DNA from: Apophysomyces variabilis
Lineage: Eukaryota; Mucoromycota; Mucoromycetes; Mucorales; Mucoraceae
Reading direction: 5' to 3'
Length of the DNA stretch: 64,000 nucleotides
Assembly: GCA_002749535.1 (NCBI GenBank)
Contig: MZZL01000408.1
Coordinates: 2,062,631 to 2,126,630 of the forward strand
The notes under the pieces are model-generated. The model saw nothing but the letters and a program-made list of their open reading frames with translations, had not been told where the DNA came from and searched no databases. A program made the translations under genes and the position numbers. The first letter of the stretch is position 1. The number at the start of each line of letters is the position of its first letter. Positions 54,362 to 64,000 of the stretch are shown here, piece after piece.

Positions 54362-55777
54362 CTAGTAGAATAGACTTGGTGGCAATGAAGAAGGAAGCGT
54401 TGAAAAATCAATATCTGATAGCTTGACGCTTTCTGGATCTGGAGATATCGATGGCGTTACAGGACTAGGACTTGGGCTGCTATGGTTGCTATGGTTGCTA
54501 TTGCTACTGCGACTACTGCTACTGCTGTTGCTGCTGTTGTTGTTGCAATTGTTGCGAGAATGATAAAGATGGGGTCGACATCCTGAAGGGATCCAGCTAT
54601 CCTTGATTAAGGAAGAAGCATACGTTTCTGCGGAAGATTGTCTTGCAATAACCGTGCCTAAGAGGTCTGCCTGCGGGTCTGCTTCGAATTCATGTACGGA
54701 CCAGTTTGCTAGACTTCGCGTGTTGACTTTACGTTCCGCTACTTTCAGATACAAAGCGGACGGTCGCACTTCCTTGTGTCTGAAGAAGTAGCTCTTGCAA
54801 GTCTCACACCATCGCCCTTCACCAACCAGGTTACGGTACCATTGATGGGTCTCATGCACACCGCAGTTTGCGCAAACCTTACGGGAGGAGGAGGATGCAG
54901 AACAAGCGTTGCGGCTGCGTTCTAATGGTCTTCGTGGTAGCCTTCCGTTCTTCACGACAAAGGTCAAGGGCCGCTCCAGTTTGTGCTTGTGCTGGTACCG
55001 GTAGCATGCCACGCATCGTTTTTGGCGAGAAGCAACGCTGGCTCTGCAGTTGCAACAGAGAGGTTTGCTTTTCACCGGACGTTCTTGATTGAGCAACGTG
55101 CCTAGGCGACGATAGAGCGCAGGGAGTTCTGTGTAGAGGAGCGAGGGTGGAGGGAGAGACTCTTGGTTGATCGTCACTCTGTCGAACAAGAAGTTGGCGA
55201 GTTCGATAGCCGCACGCAGCTTAGTGATATCAAACGTGTGAAGGTTGAACCGGAACATGCTGTTAAGGATATGGTTGAAACTGTAAATATGATGTTCCTT
55301 TGCTTGCGACGCGTCGCGGAGGAACCGGACGTCAGTTCGTCCAGGTGTCGATCCATATTGCGTATAGCGGTAACCATGCAAGAGCCAGGTGGGAAAGAAG
55401 ATAAAGTCGGGTGAGACGGTATTTTCTTTGTCCACTCTGAAAAAGATGGCCAACAGACGCATCTGCTGATCAAGTTCTGTCGACCGAATAGGACGTGAAG
55501 CTTTCCCTGTACCGATATGACAACGGAAGGAGGAATTCATGTGTCTTCCAATGAGCTTGATGTGAATTGGTGTATCGACGACAAATGGTGAAGGATAGGT
55601 AGGTGAAATAATGGCGTCGGTCAAGGTATTTTTATCGGTACATTTTTTGAGTCGGAACCCATATGGATTCATGATTTGCTCCCACAGGTGCATAAAGTCC
55701 TGCTCAGGCACCGGAGTATCGTTGCACTCAGAAGATAGAATCTGATGTTCGGGAATAAGTAGATCTGGAATATCCAT
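54362..55777 (-). CDS. GATA-type zinc-finger transcription factor with an extra compact finger
   Basis: Single-exon frame of 471 residues. Seen: an unassigned but ordered N-terminal domain (about 20-235, including FIFFPTWLLHGYRYTQYG). A compact C-x2-C-x10-C-x2-C element follows (C241, C244, C255, C258), then a basic linker and a GATA finger C-x2-C-x18-C-x2-C (C302, C305, C324, C327) with HETHQWYRN and WCETCKSYFFRHKEVRPS. The tail is Asn/Ser repeats (about 415-445) and a Ser/Pro-rich acidic end. Family knowledge: fungal GATA factors regulate nitrogen use, light or iron responses; which applies here cannot be read. GA-rich leader sequence lies upstream (55780-55845). The compact first finger is unusual. 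Confidence 0.85.
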   Translation of the reverse strand: MDIPDLLIPEHQILSSECNDTPVPEQDFMHLWEQIMNPYGFRLKKCTDKNTLTDAIISPTYPSPFVVDTPIHIKLIGRHMNSSFRCHIGTGKASRPIRSTELDQQMRLLAIFFRVDKENTVSPDFIFFPTWLLHGYRYTQYGSTPGRTDVRFLRDASQAKEHHIYSFNHILNSMFRFNLHTFDITKLRAAIELANFLFDRVTINQESLPPPSLLYTELPALYRRLGTLLNQERPVKSKPLCCNCRASVASRQKRCVACYRYQHKHKLERPLTFVVKNGRLPRRPLERSRNACSASSSSRKVCANCGVHETHQWYRNLVGEGRWCETCKSYFFRHKEVRPSALYLKVAERKVNTRSLANWSVHEFEADPQADLLGTVIARQSSAETYASSLIKDSWIPSGCRPHLYHSRNNCNNNSSNSSSSSRSSNSNHSNHSSPSPSPVTPSISPDPESVKLSDIDFSTLPSSLPPSLFY

Positions 55778-58041
55778 AGTGTTGAGTAATTAGAAGAGAA
55801 AAAAAAAGAGAGAGAAAGAAAAGAAAGAGAAAGAACGACTTGAATTGTTTTGTAGACCAGGAAAAAAAAGGAAAAAAAGGCAAGAAAAAGGATAGAATGG
55901 TGATTTGCTATTTTTTATGTTACTTTCTTTTATATAGAAAAAAAGTTAATGGAAGACGATCAAATACGAAGGACTTATATATATGAAAGACAAGAAAAAA
56001 AGGTCCCCTTTTTCGGTACGATATGTCCTTAACTGGTTTCTTTCTTTGTTGTTTCAAGCGTCGTGGGCCATCGGCTTCAGTAACTTTATTTTTCTGACGC
56101 ATAGTAAAGGACCGTCCGGCCAATGATAAACAAGTATGCTTTCTCAAAACTAATTGGGAATGCAGGTCGGTATCGTTTCATTGTCTCTTTCACCCCCTTC
56201 CTTTCTGAGATCTACTCGTGTTGCTATCTCTTCGTTTCTATCGCTTTTTTTAGTGTTTTTCTCATTTTTACCAATGGTTGCTCCATATGACATGAATTTT
56301 GACAAGGATCATCCATTAGATTTTACCCCGCGTATATAACAAACATAGATCAAATGGGAGATAAAGGAAATAAAAAATCCCTTCTTTCAAGACTATAACA
56401 ACAAATTCAAAAAAGTAGTACGAGTCTAAAATAAATGTATCAAAAAATTCACGACGTACATGCGGTAGCATGCGTACATAGAACTCCCGTGTAAAGATAA
56501 CGACGCGATAAATGGGTTCGACTCCTCGATTTATGGTATGAAAATGGTTAAACACCGAATGCATATAAAGGATATGTCCGTAGAAAATCGGCAACCTAAA
56601 CATTGCCACAGCTGCAGGTATGTGTGAGATCTTTATTAAGAACAAGAAGAAAAAAAGCTGCTAACCGGTTATTTGACGTCTAATGCAAACACTCACTTTC
56701 ATTGTTCCTGTGCCGAGATAAACGATGCAAAGTTAGTTTCACACGTCTACCTTTTTTTAGTGCAGTTCTAGGGCAAACTCTATACAACGTGAGATGTCAC
56801 ACGCAACGCGAATCACATTTGGCCATGGGATGTATATAAATATATATAAAAAGAAAAGGAGTTCTATATATTCTCTTTTTTTGGGGGGAGGGTCAGTATA
56901 AAATAGAATGATCGAGAAGATTATCCCGAAACTCGTTACTTCTTAGTGAACAGACAGGATAGGGATAAGGTAAAGGGATATGATAAAAATAAGGGTAAAG
57001 GCGGGGGAATAAAGAAAAAAATGGTCTGGGGCACTTAGTTTTCACTCTAGCCAATGCTGTCTTCGCTCTTTGGGGGGAGGAGGAGAAAAAGACAGAGAGA
57101 GAAAGAGAGAGAGAGAGGGATATTCTGCATTTCAGGGAGAAGAAACTTTTAGAAGAAAACACACACATTAGAGAGACTAAATGTGAGAAGCAGAACTAGG
57201 TCTTCAGACATGATGCAGGGTGCCATGGACAAGAGAGAGACAGATAGGTTAATAGGGTAATAGGTGGACTGTTCCCTTCTTTTTCTTTCTCTTTCTTCCT
57301 TTCTTTCTTTCTGCTGATCGATCAAACAGCTGCTCCGATCATGTTCAGATCCAAATCCCGAAAGGATCGTTTTTAATATTTCTGTTTCTTTCTCTGGTTC
57401 TCTCTGTGTCTCGGCCATAGTAACTGATTATGGTAAGGAAATGGAGACACGTAGAAACAGGCTGTCTTCTATGTTCTGCTGGATTAGAGCGAGTTGGTTG
57501 GCTATCTTTTTTTCTTTTTTTTTGGGCTTGTAGCACCAACAGAAACCTTTTCGCTAATAGACCAAACTAAAACTACAAGTTTATCCCGCGTGAGTTTGTC
57601 TATCTTTTCTTGTTTTTGCTTTCTATCATCTCTGTCATGCCACACGCGCTCCTTTGTTAATCAAAGAAAAGTAATGACTTAATAGTGATAAAGAGACAAG
57701 AGATACGAACAAGGATGTTTAAAAATAACCTTGAGCCAGCAAAGGACTCTAATCCTTCCTTATGACCTGCTCTATTTCATTTCCGTGTAACATTTGCTCC
57801 TCTTTCTCTCTGACTCTCTCGCCACAATGTGTCTGTGACTGAAGGCCAATGAGAAACACATTACTTTTTTCTACTGTTTCTGGGAGTACAAGCTGACCGT
57901 AAAAGGCAAGGCATATCCTTTCAGAGAAAAAAAAAAGACCAAGTGCTACCGACTCGGTGCGGGTTTGCTTCAACGGCATGACGGACGCACGTAATAATTT
58001 GTGAACTCTTTTCGGTCACAGAAATTTTACGACAGATCGAT
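55778..58041. other. Gene-poor region with GA/CT simple-sequence tracts
   Basis: About 2.3 kb. A GA-rich tract runs at 57090-57118 and a CT/T-rich tract at 57270-57310. Frames at 56316-56645 (-) and 57149-57418 (-) are low in information content and carry no motif. A box-B-like string near 56517-56528 lacks tRNA pairing. The region likely holds the promoter of the GATA gene. Confidence 0.5.
57090..57118 (+). repeat. GA microsatellite
   Basis: Imperfect GA dinucleotide run (29 nt) in the gene-poor region. Confidence 0.8.
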
Positions 58042-58052
58042 AGATATATAAA
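58042..58052 (+). promoter_or_regulatory. TATA-like element of the Cys-rich protein gene
   Basis: An AGATATATAAA run about 100 bases before the ATG at 58148, followed by a CT/CA-rich leader at 58096-58128. Confidence 0.5.
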
Positions 58053-58147
58053 TCTCGCCAATCTTCCATGGAAACTCATTGATCGAAACTTTTTCTTTTC
58101 TCTCTCTCCCTCTCTCTCACACACACACTTCTTTACTCTTCGAAAAC

Positions 58148-58707
58148 ATGAAATTGACTTATGCTCTTTTGGTCGCTGTAGCCTTGTCTGCTCATGCTGT
58201 CTCTGCTGACTGCAATTGCCAACCTGAAGACAGCGCGTGTATTGAAAAGTGTGGTATGTTTCTCTTCTTCTATTAATATCATCATCCATGATGATATGAC
58301 TCAACATTCCTGTTCTTTTCTTAGTTACTTCCGTCAATGGCTGTGTCGAAGCTTGTAAGAATGATACCACCTGCTTCCAGAACTGTGTGAAGGGTTGGCC
58401 CGGTGTGGGTATCACTACTACTGCTGCAAGCGGATCGGCTACCACTAGTGGATCCGTCTCCCCAACCGGAACAGGAACTCCTCTGCCTGCCAGTAGCACT
58501 ACTCCCGTCGCCCCTTCATCCGCTAATTCATCTCCTACTCGGGCTCCATCCGGTTCTGCTTCTCAAGTATCCACCACAGGTGGTAACAGCACCGCCTCGC
58601 GCTCTGCCACTCAGACACCCGCTAATCAAACGCCCAATGGAGCCACTCGCGTCTCTGTTGGTCTAGGTCTTTTGGGTTCCATTCTCGCACTTGTTGCCCT
58701 TCATTAA
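58148..58707 (+). CDS. Small Cys-rich GPI-anchored surface protein with C-x3-C repeats (paralogue B)
   Basis: Exons 58148-58253 and 58325-58707; 162 residues. Seen: a signal peptide (MKLTYALLVAVALSAHAVSA), CNCQPEDSACIEKC, CVEAC and CFQNC (three C-x3-C units about 11 residues apart), then WPG and a long Ser/Thr/Pro-rich stalk (about 75-140) suited to O-glycosylation. A C-terminal GPI-type hydrophobic tail follows (VGLGLLGSILALVALH). The first intron interrupts the codon after the second unit's first CxxxC, the same point and phase as in the paralogue at 50748-51360. Likely a cell-wall or plasma-membrane surface protein. Not recognised as a named family; superficially like fungal CFEM or hydrophobin-class proteins, but the Cys spacing differs from both. 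Confidence 0.85.
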
Positions 58708-59037
58708 GATTTAAGTTTCTTTTCAAACTCAAGTAATCCGGTACTGTATGCGTGTTGTGCGTGTTCCATCTTCCCTTGTTTTGTATATCCAATGTTTTGC
58801 CGAAAACCTCCTTTAAATGAAGCATGTGTTTTCTCTTGTGGTTTGTGTTTCTTTTTTTTTTAGCACAATAATAAATCGAAAAGAGTACAATGAGTAAACG
58901 TTATTAAAAAAAGACCCTTGGCATGTTTAGTGCAACCAGATTAGATGCCATCTTTTTGCTCTGTTCAACAGTCGTACTGGTTTTACTCCCCCCTTCTTTC
59001 TCCCTCTCCCCCCAAAAAACAAAAAAAGAACCAGACA
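58708..59037. other. Intergenic spacer
   Basis: About 0.33 kb with T-rich and C-rich leader sequence before the esterase ATG. The upstream in-frame ATG at 58945 lies within this leader. Confidence 0.5.
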
Positions 59038-60291
59038 ATGTATACACAGGTGTCTAGTTATCAAGTGCTTCAACGCGATTTCGAAACCAATACGGCCAAA
59101 GTGCAACTTGACGATCAGATCATAACACTTCCAGTGGGTGGGCCCTATACATTAGGCAATGCTCACCATGTCCTCGTTGGGGATGTCTGGGTCATGGCTG
59201 GTCAAAGCAACATGCGGGGTCATGGTTACTACAATCCTCAACTACCACCTCTGACGACTTCACTTGTGCATATGTTTCGGTCCTCGGAAAGGTGGGACAA
59301 AGCATCCGATCCAACCCACCAGCTTTGGGAATCCCCCCGTTCAGTCCATCGGCTGTTGCCTGACCCTACTGTGCGCGATCCTGCTATTCGGGACATACGC
59401 GGGGCTTCCTTAGGTCTTGCTTTTGCTGAAAGCTATCAGGCACAGAATGCTGCCGTCCCTGTAGGTCTTATCCCAAGTGCGCACGGTGGAGTAACTTTAG
59501 CTCAATGGCACACAGACGATCCGCTGTCAGATGATACGTTATATGGCGCCATGTGCAGTAGGATTTACGCGGCCGGGGGGAAGATTGCCGGTGTGCTCTG
59601 GTACCAAGGCGAATCAGATGCCTCAGCCGACGACGATGATGATGAGGAAGAAAAGCATGCCCTCTATGCCCCTCGGATGCAAACCTGGATTAAACATACG
59701 AGAGAAAGGTTTGGCGACCATGTGTATTTCGTTGCTGCGCAGATCGGTCGTTGGCTCGCTAACAACCACTCCCTGTCATGGTCATGCTTACGAATGGAAC
59801 AAACGAAATTGATGTCGATACCCAAAGCTAGTGTGATCTCCACCATCGATTGCGAAATGGATGATCATGTCCATTTATCCGAAAAAGGCCTTCGTGTTGT
59901 AGGGCGACGCATGGCTTTGGCTGCAACTGCTCTTCTCCATAGACCACCCACATCTTCGTCCGACCTTGAACCCTATTGTTGTTTGATTAGGAAAGAAGCA
60001 CGGCGCACCATATTAAAAGTCGTGTTTCCTGGCTTTATGCATTGGCAGGATGTGGGTCGTGCCTTTGGTTTCACAGTCGTAGATTCAACTTACCACGAGT
60101 CAGGAACTATATTCAGCGCACGGATAGAAGCGGATGCAATATATCTTTATGTCTCTCCTGAAACAGGAGAAGCGCTGGAAACGAAATCATGGCGCTTATG
60201 GTATGGCTTTGGCTCGAATCCTATATGCAATTTACTCGATGACAGAAACATGTCACCCTTAGCAGGCGAAATTCTCTACATTTCGTGTTGA
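59038..60291 (+). CDS. SGNH-type carbohydrate/sialate O-acetylesterase-like hydrolase
   Basis: Single exon, 417 residues from the chosen ATG; an in-frame ATG at 58945 would add 31 residues encoded by C/A-rich leader-like sequence. Seen: an N-terminal beta domain, then the SGNH blocks. These are GDVWVMAGQSNMRG (nucleophile Ser), GASLGLAFAES (Gly), LWYQGESDASADDDDDEEE (block III), and DDHVHLSEKGLRVVGRR with the Asp-x-x-His pair. A C-terminal beta domain resembles that of sialate O-acetylesterases. Family role: removal of O-acetyl groups from sialic acid or plant/fungal polysaccharides. There is no signal peptide from this start, so it may be intracellular. The acidic insert after block III is an oddity. 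Confidence 0.82.
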   Translation: MYTQVSSYQVLQRDFETNTAKVQLDDQIITLPVGGPYTLGNAHHVLVGDVWVMAGQSNMRGHGYYNPQLPPLTTSLVHMFRSSERWDKASDPTHQLWESPRSVHRLLPDPTVRDPAIRDIRGASLGLAFAESYQAQNAAVPVGLIPSAHGGVTLAQWHTDDPLSDDTLYGAMCSRIYAAGGKIAGVLWYQGESDASADDDDDEEEKHALYAPRMQTWIKHTRERFGDHVYFVAAQIGRWLANNHSLSWSCLRMEQTKLMSIPKASVISTIDCEMDDHVHLSEKGLRVVGRRMALAATALLHRPPTSSSDLEPYCCLIRKEARRTILKVVFPGFMHWQDVGRAFGFTVVDSTYHESGTIFSARIEADAIYLYVSPETGEALETKSWRLWYGFGSNPICNLLDDRNMSPLAGEILYISC

Positions 60292-60397
60292 AACCAGAAA
60301 CAGAAGAATAAAATAGCAAATTTGATGTACAGAAAGCTTGATTAGAGAACATAGAAAATTACAATGCTAAGTGGGAGTTATTCACAACAATATTAAA

Positions 60398-61961
60398 CTA
60401 AAGCATCAACGTGTTCAAATTTTCATTCAATATTATGTCTGATACCGCCACCATCACATGTTGAAGAAGAGTTGTATCCGTTGCATCCGTATAATGAGTA
60501 TACACTTGCTTATCAGGGCTATGGTTCAGTCGTTCAAACCGTTTTTTAAAGTACGAGCGAGTCTCTTCAAAACTGTCATCTGACCCTAAAAATCCCGCCG
60601 ACGTTAGTCATAGTCCATCGTAAAAAAAATCAAGATCTATACCTTTAAAATCCGGGAAGTATTTAGACACAGGCGAGGTTCTGATTTTCTGTTTGAAGAT
60701 GTCGATCTTGTTGAGAAACAAGATCATGGATGTATGTACAAACCATGGCGAGTTACAGATGGTATCAAACAGCATCAAGGCCTCGTGCATCTAATTATCG
60801 ACAGGATAGAGATATTAAAAAGCTGTGTTCCAAATAATGCATTTGTGTCATCTTTTGATTTTACTCGTTACTCACTTGATTCTAAGCATAGAAAATGACG
60901 TTAGCATGACCTTTGTGATATCGACCTGTTTTATCGGTACCTACCGAGTCTCTATCTTCCACTAAGCATTGATCGTACCCACTAATGGAAACAACAAATA
61001 AAATGGCCGTAACGTTTTCAAAACAGTGTATCCTGTCAAATCAAGTTAGCCGTCACCTTTCCTTTTCTTGCGACTAATTTATTTTGTACCATTTCTTTCG
61101 TTCACTCCGTTGTCCGCCCACGTCAAACATACGGTACGTTAGTGGACCGAGATGAAAAACGGTTTCTACTATTCCCGTTGTCTTTGCTCGACATCGGATA
61201 ATATCTTTGTCCGTTGGCGTGTATGTTGGTTCCCATAGGCGGTCTAATTGTTCGAAAAAGCTATCGAATGTCAAGGTGAATCAGTGCGTCTCGCCTTTTT
61301 CGATATATACAAGGATAAACAATAGCTTACTAAGATGCATTGTCATGTAATGCAAAAGTGTTGCCCTGTCGACATGCAGCCTGGATGCCTGCATCGGCCC
61401 ACAGTCGTTTCAAAGGCTCGAGGTAATGTCTGGGATATTGTTCTCCTTTTTTCAACATGGCTACATCCTCAAATAGCGGTGCGAATTGCTTTTTATACGA
61501 TACCGTAAGCCTGCGGAAAACAATCCTCGGACATTCGTTGTCTTGTTTCTACTTACTGCTAAAGATGGATCTTCAAGGGGTATGTCTAACTGCTCCATCG
61601 CTTCCAGCAGTGTCTGCATTGTATTGGTAATATTCGAAAGAACAATGATTCGAAAACTTTCTCGTTCTGCGGCGTCAAAGCCAGCGGCATGGATAAGGCG
61701 CATTTGTTTGAGGACGGTCGATTTCCCGGACTCACCAGCACCTATATGATATGAAAAGGTTAGACAAGAACGCCATGACACACAGGTTTTCCTTTGTATT
61801 CATTTCCCATGTCAAAAATGACATTTACCCAGTAAAAGTAATTTCACTTCTGTTTTCATTCGCTTCTCGTCTGCTTTGATTTGCTTGTCAATGAGCCGGC
61901 TGGTCGCCACATCGGCGCTAACATCCTTGGGCGAGGATGAAGAACTTGTACAATTACCCAT
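60398..61961 (-). CDS. Heterotrimeric G protein alpha subunit
   Basis: Eight exons (minus): 61829-61961, 61557-61741, 61331-61488, 61090-61260, 60945-61032, 60876-60881, 60643-60790, 60398-60585; 358 residues, typical Galpha length. Seen: MGNC (N-myristoylation Gly2 and palmitoylation Cys4), G1 GAGESGKST at 45-53, switch [11 protein letters not shown]3/switch [14 protein letters not shown] with the catalytic Gln, G4 FLNKIDIF, and G5 as TDATDT. The sixth exon is only 6 nt (Asn-Gln) and is required to give the conserved [11 protein letters not shown]. The C-terminus is NENLNTLML without the Cys of Gi-type subunits. Role: signalling from seven-helix receptors in mating, nutrient or cAMP pathways. 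The third-exon acceptor (AAAAAG) is the only in-frame option and is weak. Confidence 0.93.
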
Positions 61962-62260
61962 GGCAGAAACAAAGCCGTAACAGTTTCGAAACGAGTGTAA
62001 TGGGGGATAGAACGAGGTATACGTCCTTTTGGGTAAGATATAAGTAAAACTGTTCTGCGTTTGGAATAGAAACAGAGAAAAAGTAAAGAGAACAGGAAAA
62101 GGGCTGGTCAAGAAAAAAGCGAAGGTTTAGTTGGAGTTTAAAATGCGACGAGATCGACCAAGTAATTCGTTTAAATCGCGCGAAAAAACGAAATCTGCTT
62201 GCTATTGTGTGTCAAAGGCATGTGACCCGAAATCAGCGGCTTGCCCTCAGCTTCTCGCAA

Positions 62261-62381
62261 CGTGAACATTTGGCACCCTAAACTCCGAGATCTTTTCTCT
62301 TTCATGGAAATAACTGAACTTAAGAACATTAAAAGAATGTGGGGTTCCTCATGGGATTCTCCCTTCGGCGAAATGTTCACG
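62261..62381. repeat. 11-bp perfect inverted repeat
   Basis: CGTGAACATTT at 62261-62271 and AAATGTTCACG at 62371-62381, separated by 99 bp, about 300-420 bp upstream of the Galpha ATG. Confidence 0.65.
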
Positions 62382-62403
62382 TAAGGCAAAATTCACAGTA
62401 AGT

Positions 62404-62477
62404 GACACCGAACTCGTGGCATGTCTAAATTTGGATACCATGACATCGTTGTCTACCGAAACCGGGCTTTCGGTGTC
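62404..62477. repeat. 9-bp inverted repeat enclosing a CCGAAA/TTTCGG hairpin
   Basis: GACACCGAA at 62404-62412 pairs with TTCGGTGTC at 62469-62477. Inside it, CCGAAA and TTTCGG form a tight hairpin around CCG-GGC. Confidence 0.6.
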
Positions 62478-62757
62478 GTGGTAAAAATCCTTCCATGGCA
62501 ACCTAGTTTGATCTCTTTTTAACTAGTTCAATTTTTATTTTTACTATTGCTCGGTAAAACGAAATAAAAAACGACAAGAATAAGACAAGGTGAGATAAAA
62601 CGCGTTTAGAGGATGTGTGTGGGGAGGTTAGAAAGACGTGCATAAAAAGGTCACTAATTAAGAAAAACTAAAATGTAAAATAAAGTCCCCGAAAGAGAGA
62701 GAGAAAAAAAAAGAAGGAATAGAGAAAGGCATCCAGGCCTTTCATAAGTCTTCAGTT

Positions 62758-63940
62758 TTAGAATTGTTCCTTTTCGGTTGAACCCTTTTCAATGTTTTCA
62801 GTAACTTGAGGAGTTGCTCGGAAGGCCAAAATCTTGCCGCTGAAGACAGTGTCCATTTCTTCCAAAGAACGGCCCTTGGTTTCAGGGAAGAAGAGGAAGA
62901 CAGACACGCTCATGACGAAACAGCAGCAACCGAAGAAGATGTAGGTACCCCACGTGATGCTTGAAAGCATAACAGGGACGATCATGGAAATGACAAAGTT
63001 CATCAACCAGTTAGCAGCGGTGGTGATCGAGGTACCCTTGGCACGGACACTGAGAGGATAAATTTCGGCAGGGTAGACCCATCCGACGGGACCCCAAGAG
63101 TAAGCGAAACCAGCAACGAAGAAATAGATCATGACAATAGCAAAGTACGATGCGGATCGGTTGCCTGACATGTCGACGATCTTTTCACCATTTTCGTAAC
63201 CAACTTTACCGCAGGCTCCCATGACAATACCAGCTAACAACATGCAAGTACCCATGAGGATGGAACCAGAAATCAAAGTCAGACGACGGCCAAGTCTGTC
63301 AAGGAAAAGAACAGCAGGGATAGTGGCAAGCATGTTCAATACACCATTGACACCAGAAGCGATCAAGGTGGCCGAGTTACTACCGATACCAGCTTGCTTG
63401 AAGATCTACAATGTTTAAAGTCAGCATCCGACATGATTCCGTTTCCATCCGATTTGTTTTAGTTTTTCTTACCTTGGGAGCATAGTACATGATAGAGTTG
63501 ATACCAGTGAACTGTTGGAAGACCTGAATGAGGACACCCAAGATAAGTCTGCGACGGATAGTGCCCTTGAAAAGCTCGAGGTAGCTGGTGACCGTGACTT
63601 GGCGTTCCAATTCGACTTGCTGGACGATATCGTTGTATTCATCAAGAACATAGGGAGCGGTCTTGTCACCCTTAGCGTGAAGTTTAGCCAAAACTTCCAA
63701 AGCCTCTTCGTTGCGACCCTTGCTGACCAACCAACGGGGAGAGTAAGGCAAGAAGAGGGCGCCGAAAAACAAAACAATGGCAGGGGCGATCTGGATACCC
63801 AGAGGAATACGCCACGAGGCTTGACCTTCGATGTGCTCAGTGCCTGCACCAACCCAGAAGGCAACCATGAGACCGGCAGTGATCATGAGTTGTTGAAGAG
63901 AAATCAAACGGCCACGAATCTCCTTGGGAGCAAGTTCAGA
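62758..63940 (-). CDS. MFS sugar (hexose) transporter, 5' part outside the window
   Basis: Two exons visible (minus): 63473-63940 and 62758-63405, encoding 371 C-terminal residues; an acceptor TAG just before 63940 shows that further 5' exons lie beyond the window. Seen: SELAPKEIRGRLISLQQL (the P-x-x-x-R-G signature after the fourth helix), SPRWLVSKGR, the QQFTGINSIMYYAP motif of the seventh helix, LDRLGRRLTL, GPVGWVYPAEIYPLSVRAKG, and the PETKGRSLEEMD end signature. Eight or so membrane helices are visible. Role: proton-coupled or facilitative sugar uptake at the plasma membrane. High, C-rich codon bias suggests strong expression. Substrate cannot be decided. Confidence 0.92.
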
Positions 63941-64000
63941 CTAGAGAAATAAGAAGTAACGTTAACACGTCTAGCCTTTGGATCGATTTGTTTGTTATTG

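Larger units (their letters stand above)
61962..62757. other. Intergenic region with inverted repeats, upstream of the Galpha gene
   Basis: About 0.8 kb between the Galpha start and the transporter stop. Inverted repeats occur at 62261-62381 and 62404-62477. The last 180 bases are A-rich 3' sequence of the transporter. Confidence 0.6.

Noticed and set aside
56510..56540. Exact box-B-like string GGTTCGACTCC suggesting a tRNA gene
   Set aside because: T-stem pairing fails at two of five positions and no 5' half with box A is found; the surrounding ATAAAT/ATTTAT pair is a simple hairpin.

Overview
The window is nuclear DNA of a filamentous fungus, most likely an early-diverging Mucoromycota (Mucorales-type) species. 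The reasons are: many short GT-AG introns (about 45-95 nt) with CTAAC/CTGAC-like branch points; CT-rich leaders just upstream of start codons; a septin of the Cdc3/Spn1 group, a Galpha subunit, mitochondrial Hsp70 and LETM1; Yap-type bZIP factors; and GPI-anchored Ser/Thr-rich wall proteins. The genus assignment is inference. No rRNA or tRNA gene, CRISPR array or intact mobile element was found. About 24 protein genes were resolved, most of them by joining exons at consensus splice sites with reading frames that close exactly.

Layout. 0-11 kb: S8 subtilase with a GPI-like tail (+), copper amine oxidase (+), SIKE/FGFR1OP2-type coiled-coil protein (+) whose coding end overlaps a minus-strand protein resembling alkyladenine glycosylase, WRNIP1/Mgs1 ATPase (+), and Mediator subunit 11 (-). 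11-13.8 kb: sparse, with exon-like fragments of an unresolved minus-strand gene. 13.8-19.7 kb: Sec7-PH Arf GEF, LETM1/Mdm38, and a Ser-rich protein. 19.7-23.6 kb: gene-poor. 23.6-29.5 kb: C78-family cysteine protease, then a gap, then mitochondrial Hsp70. 31-35 kb: CDF zinc transporter and glycerol kinase. 36-42 kb: septin, two small unknown proteins flanking a shared promoter, a basic protein, and a mitochondrial HotDog dehydratase (Htd2-like). 42-53.5 kb: three paralogous bZIP regulators, with a small GPI-anchored Cys-rich protein gene hidden between the second and third. 54-64 kb: GATA-type factor, a second Cys-rich GPI protein, SGNH/SASA esterase, Galpha, and the 3' part of an MFS sugar transporter cut by the window end.

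How the genes relate. Most are housekeeping genes with no operon logic. Mitochondrial functions recur (LETM1, Hsp70, Htd2-like). The most distinctive part is 42-59 kb. Three divergent bZIP paralogues share a C-terminal domain, a GATA factor with an extra compact zinc finger follows, and two paralogous surface proteins with C-x3-C repeats lie among them. This looks like a lineage-specific expansion of regulators and surface proteins. Other unusual points are a 6-nt micro-exon in the Galpha gene, a 7-nt first coding exon in the septin gene, a likely GC-AG intron, and a 26-bp antisense overlap of two coding ends.
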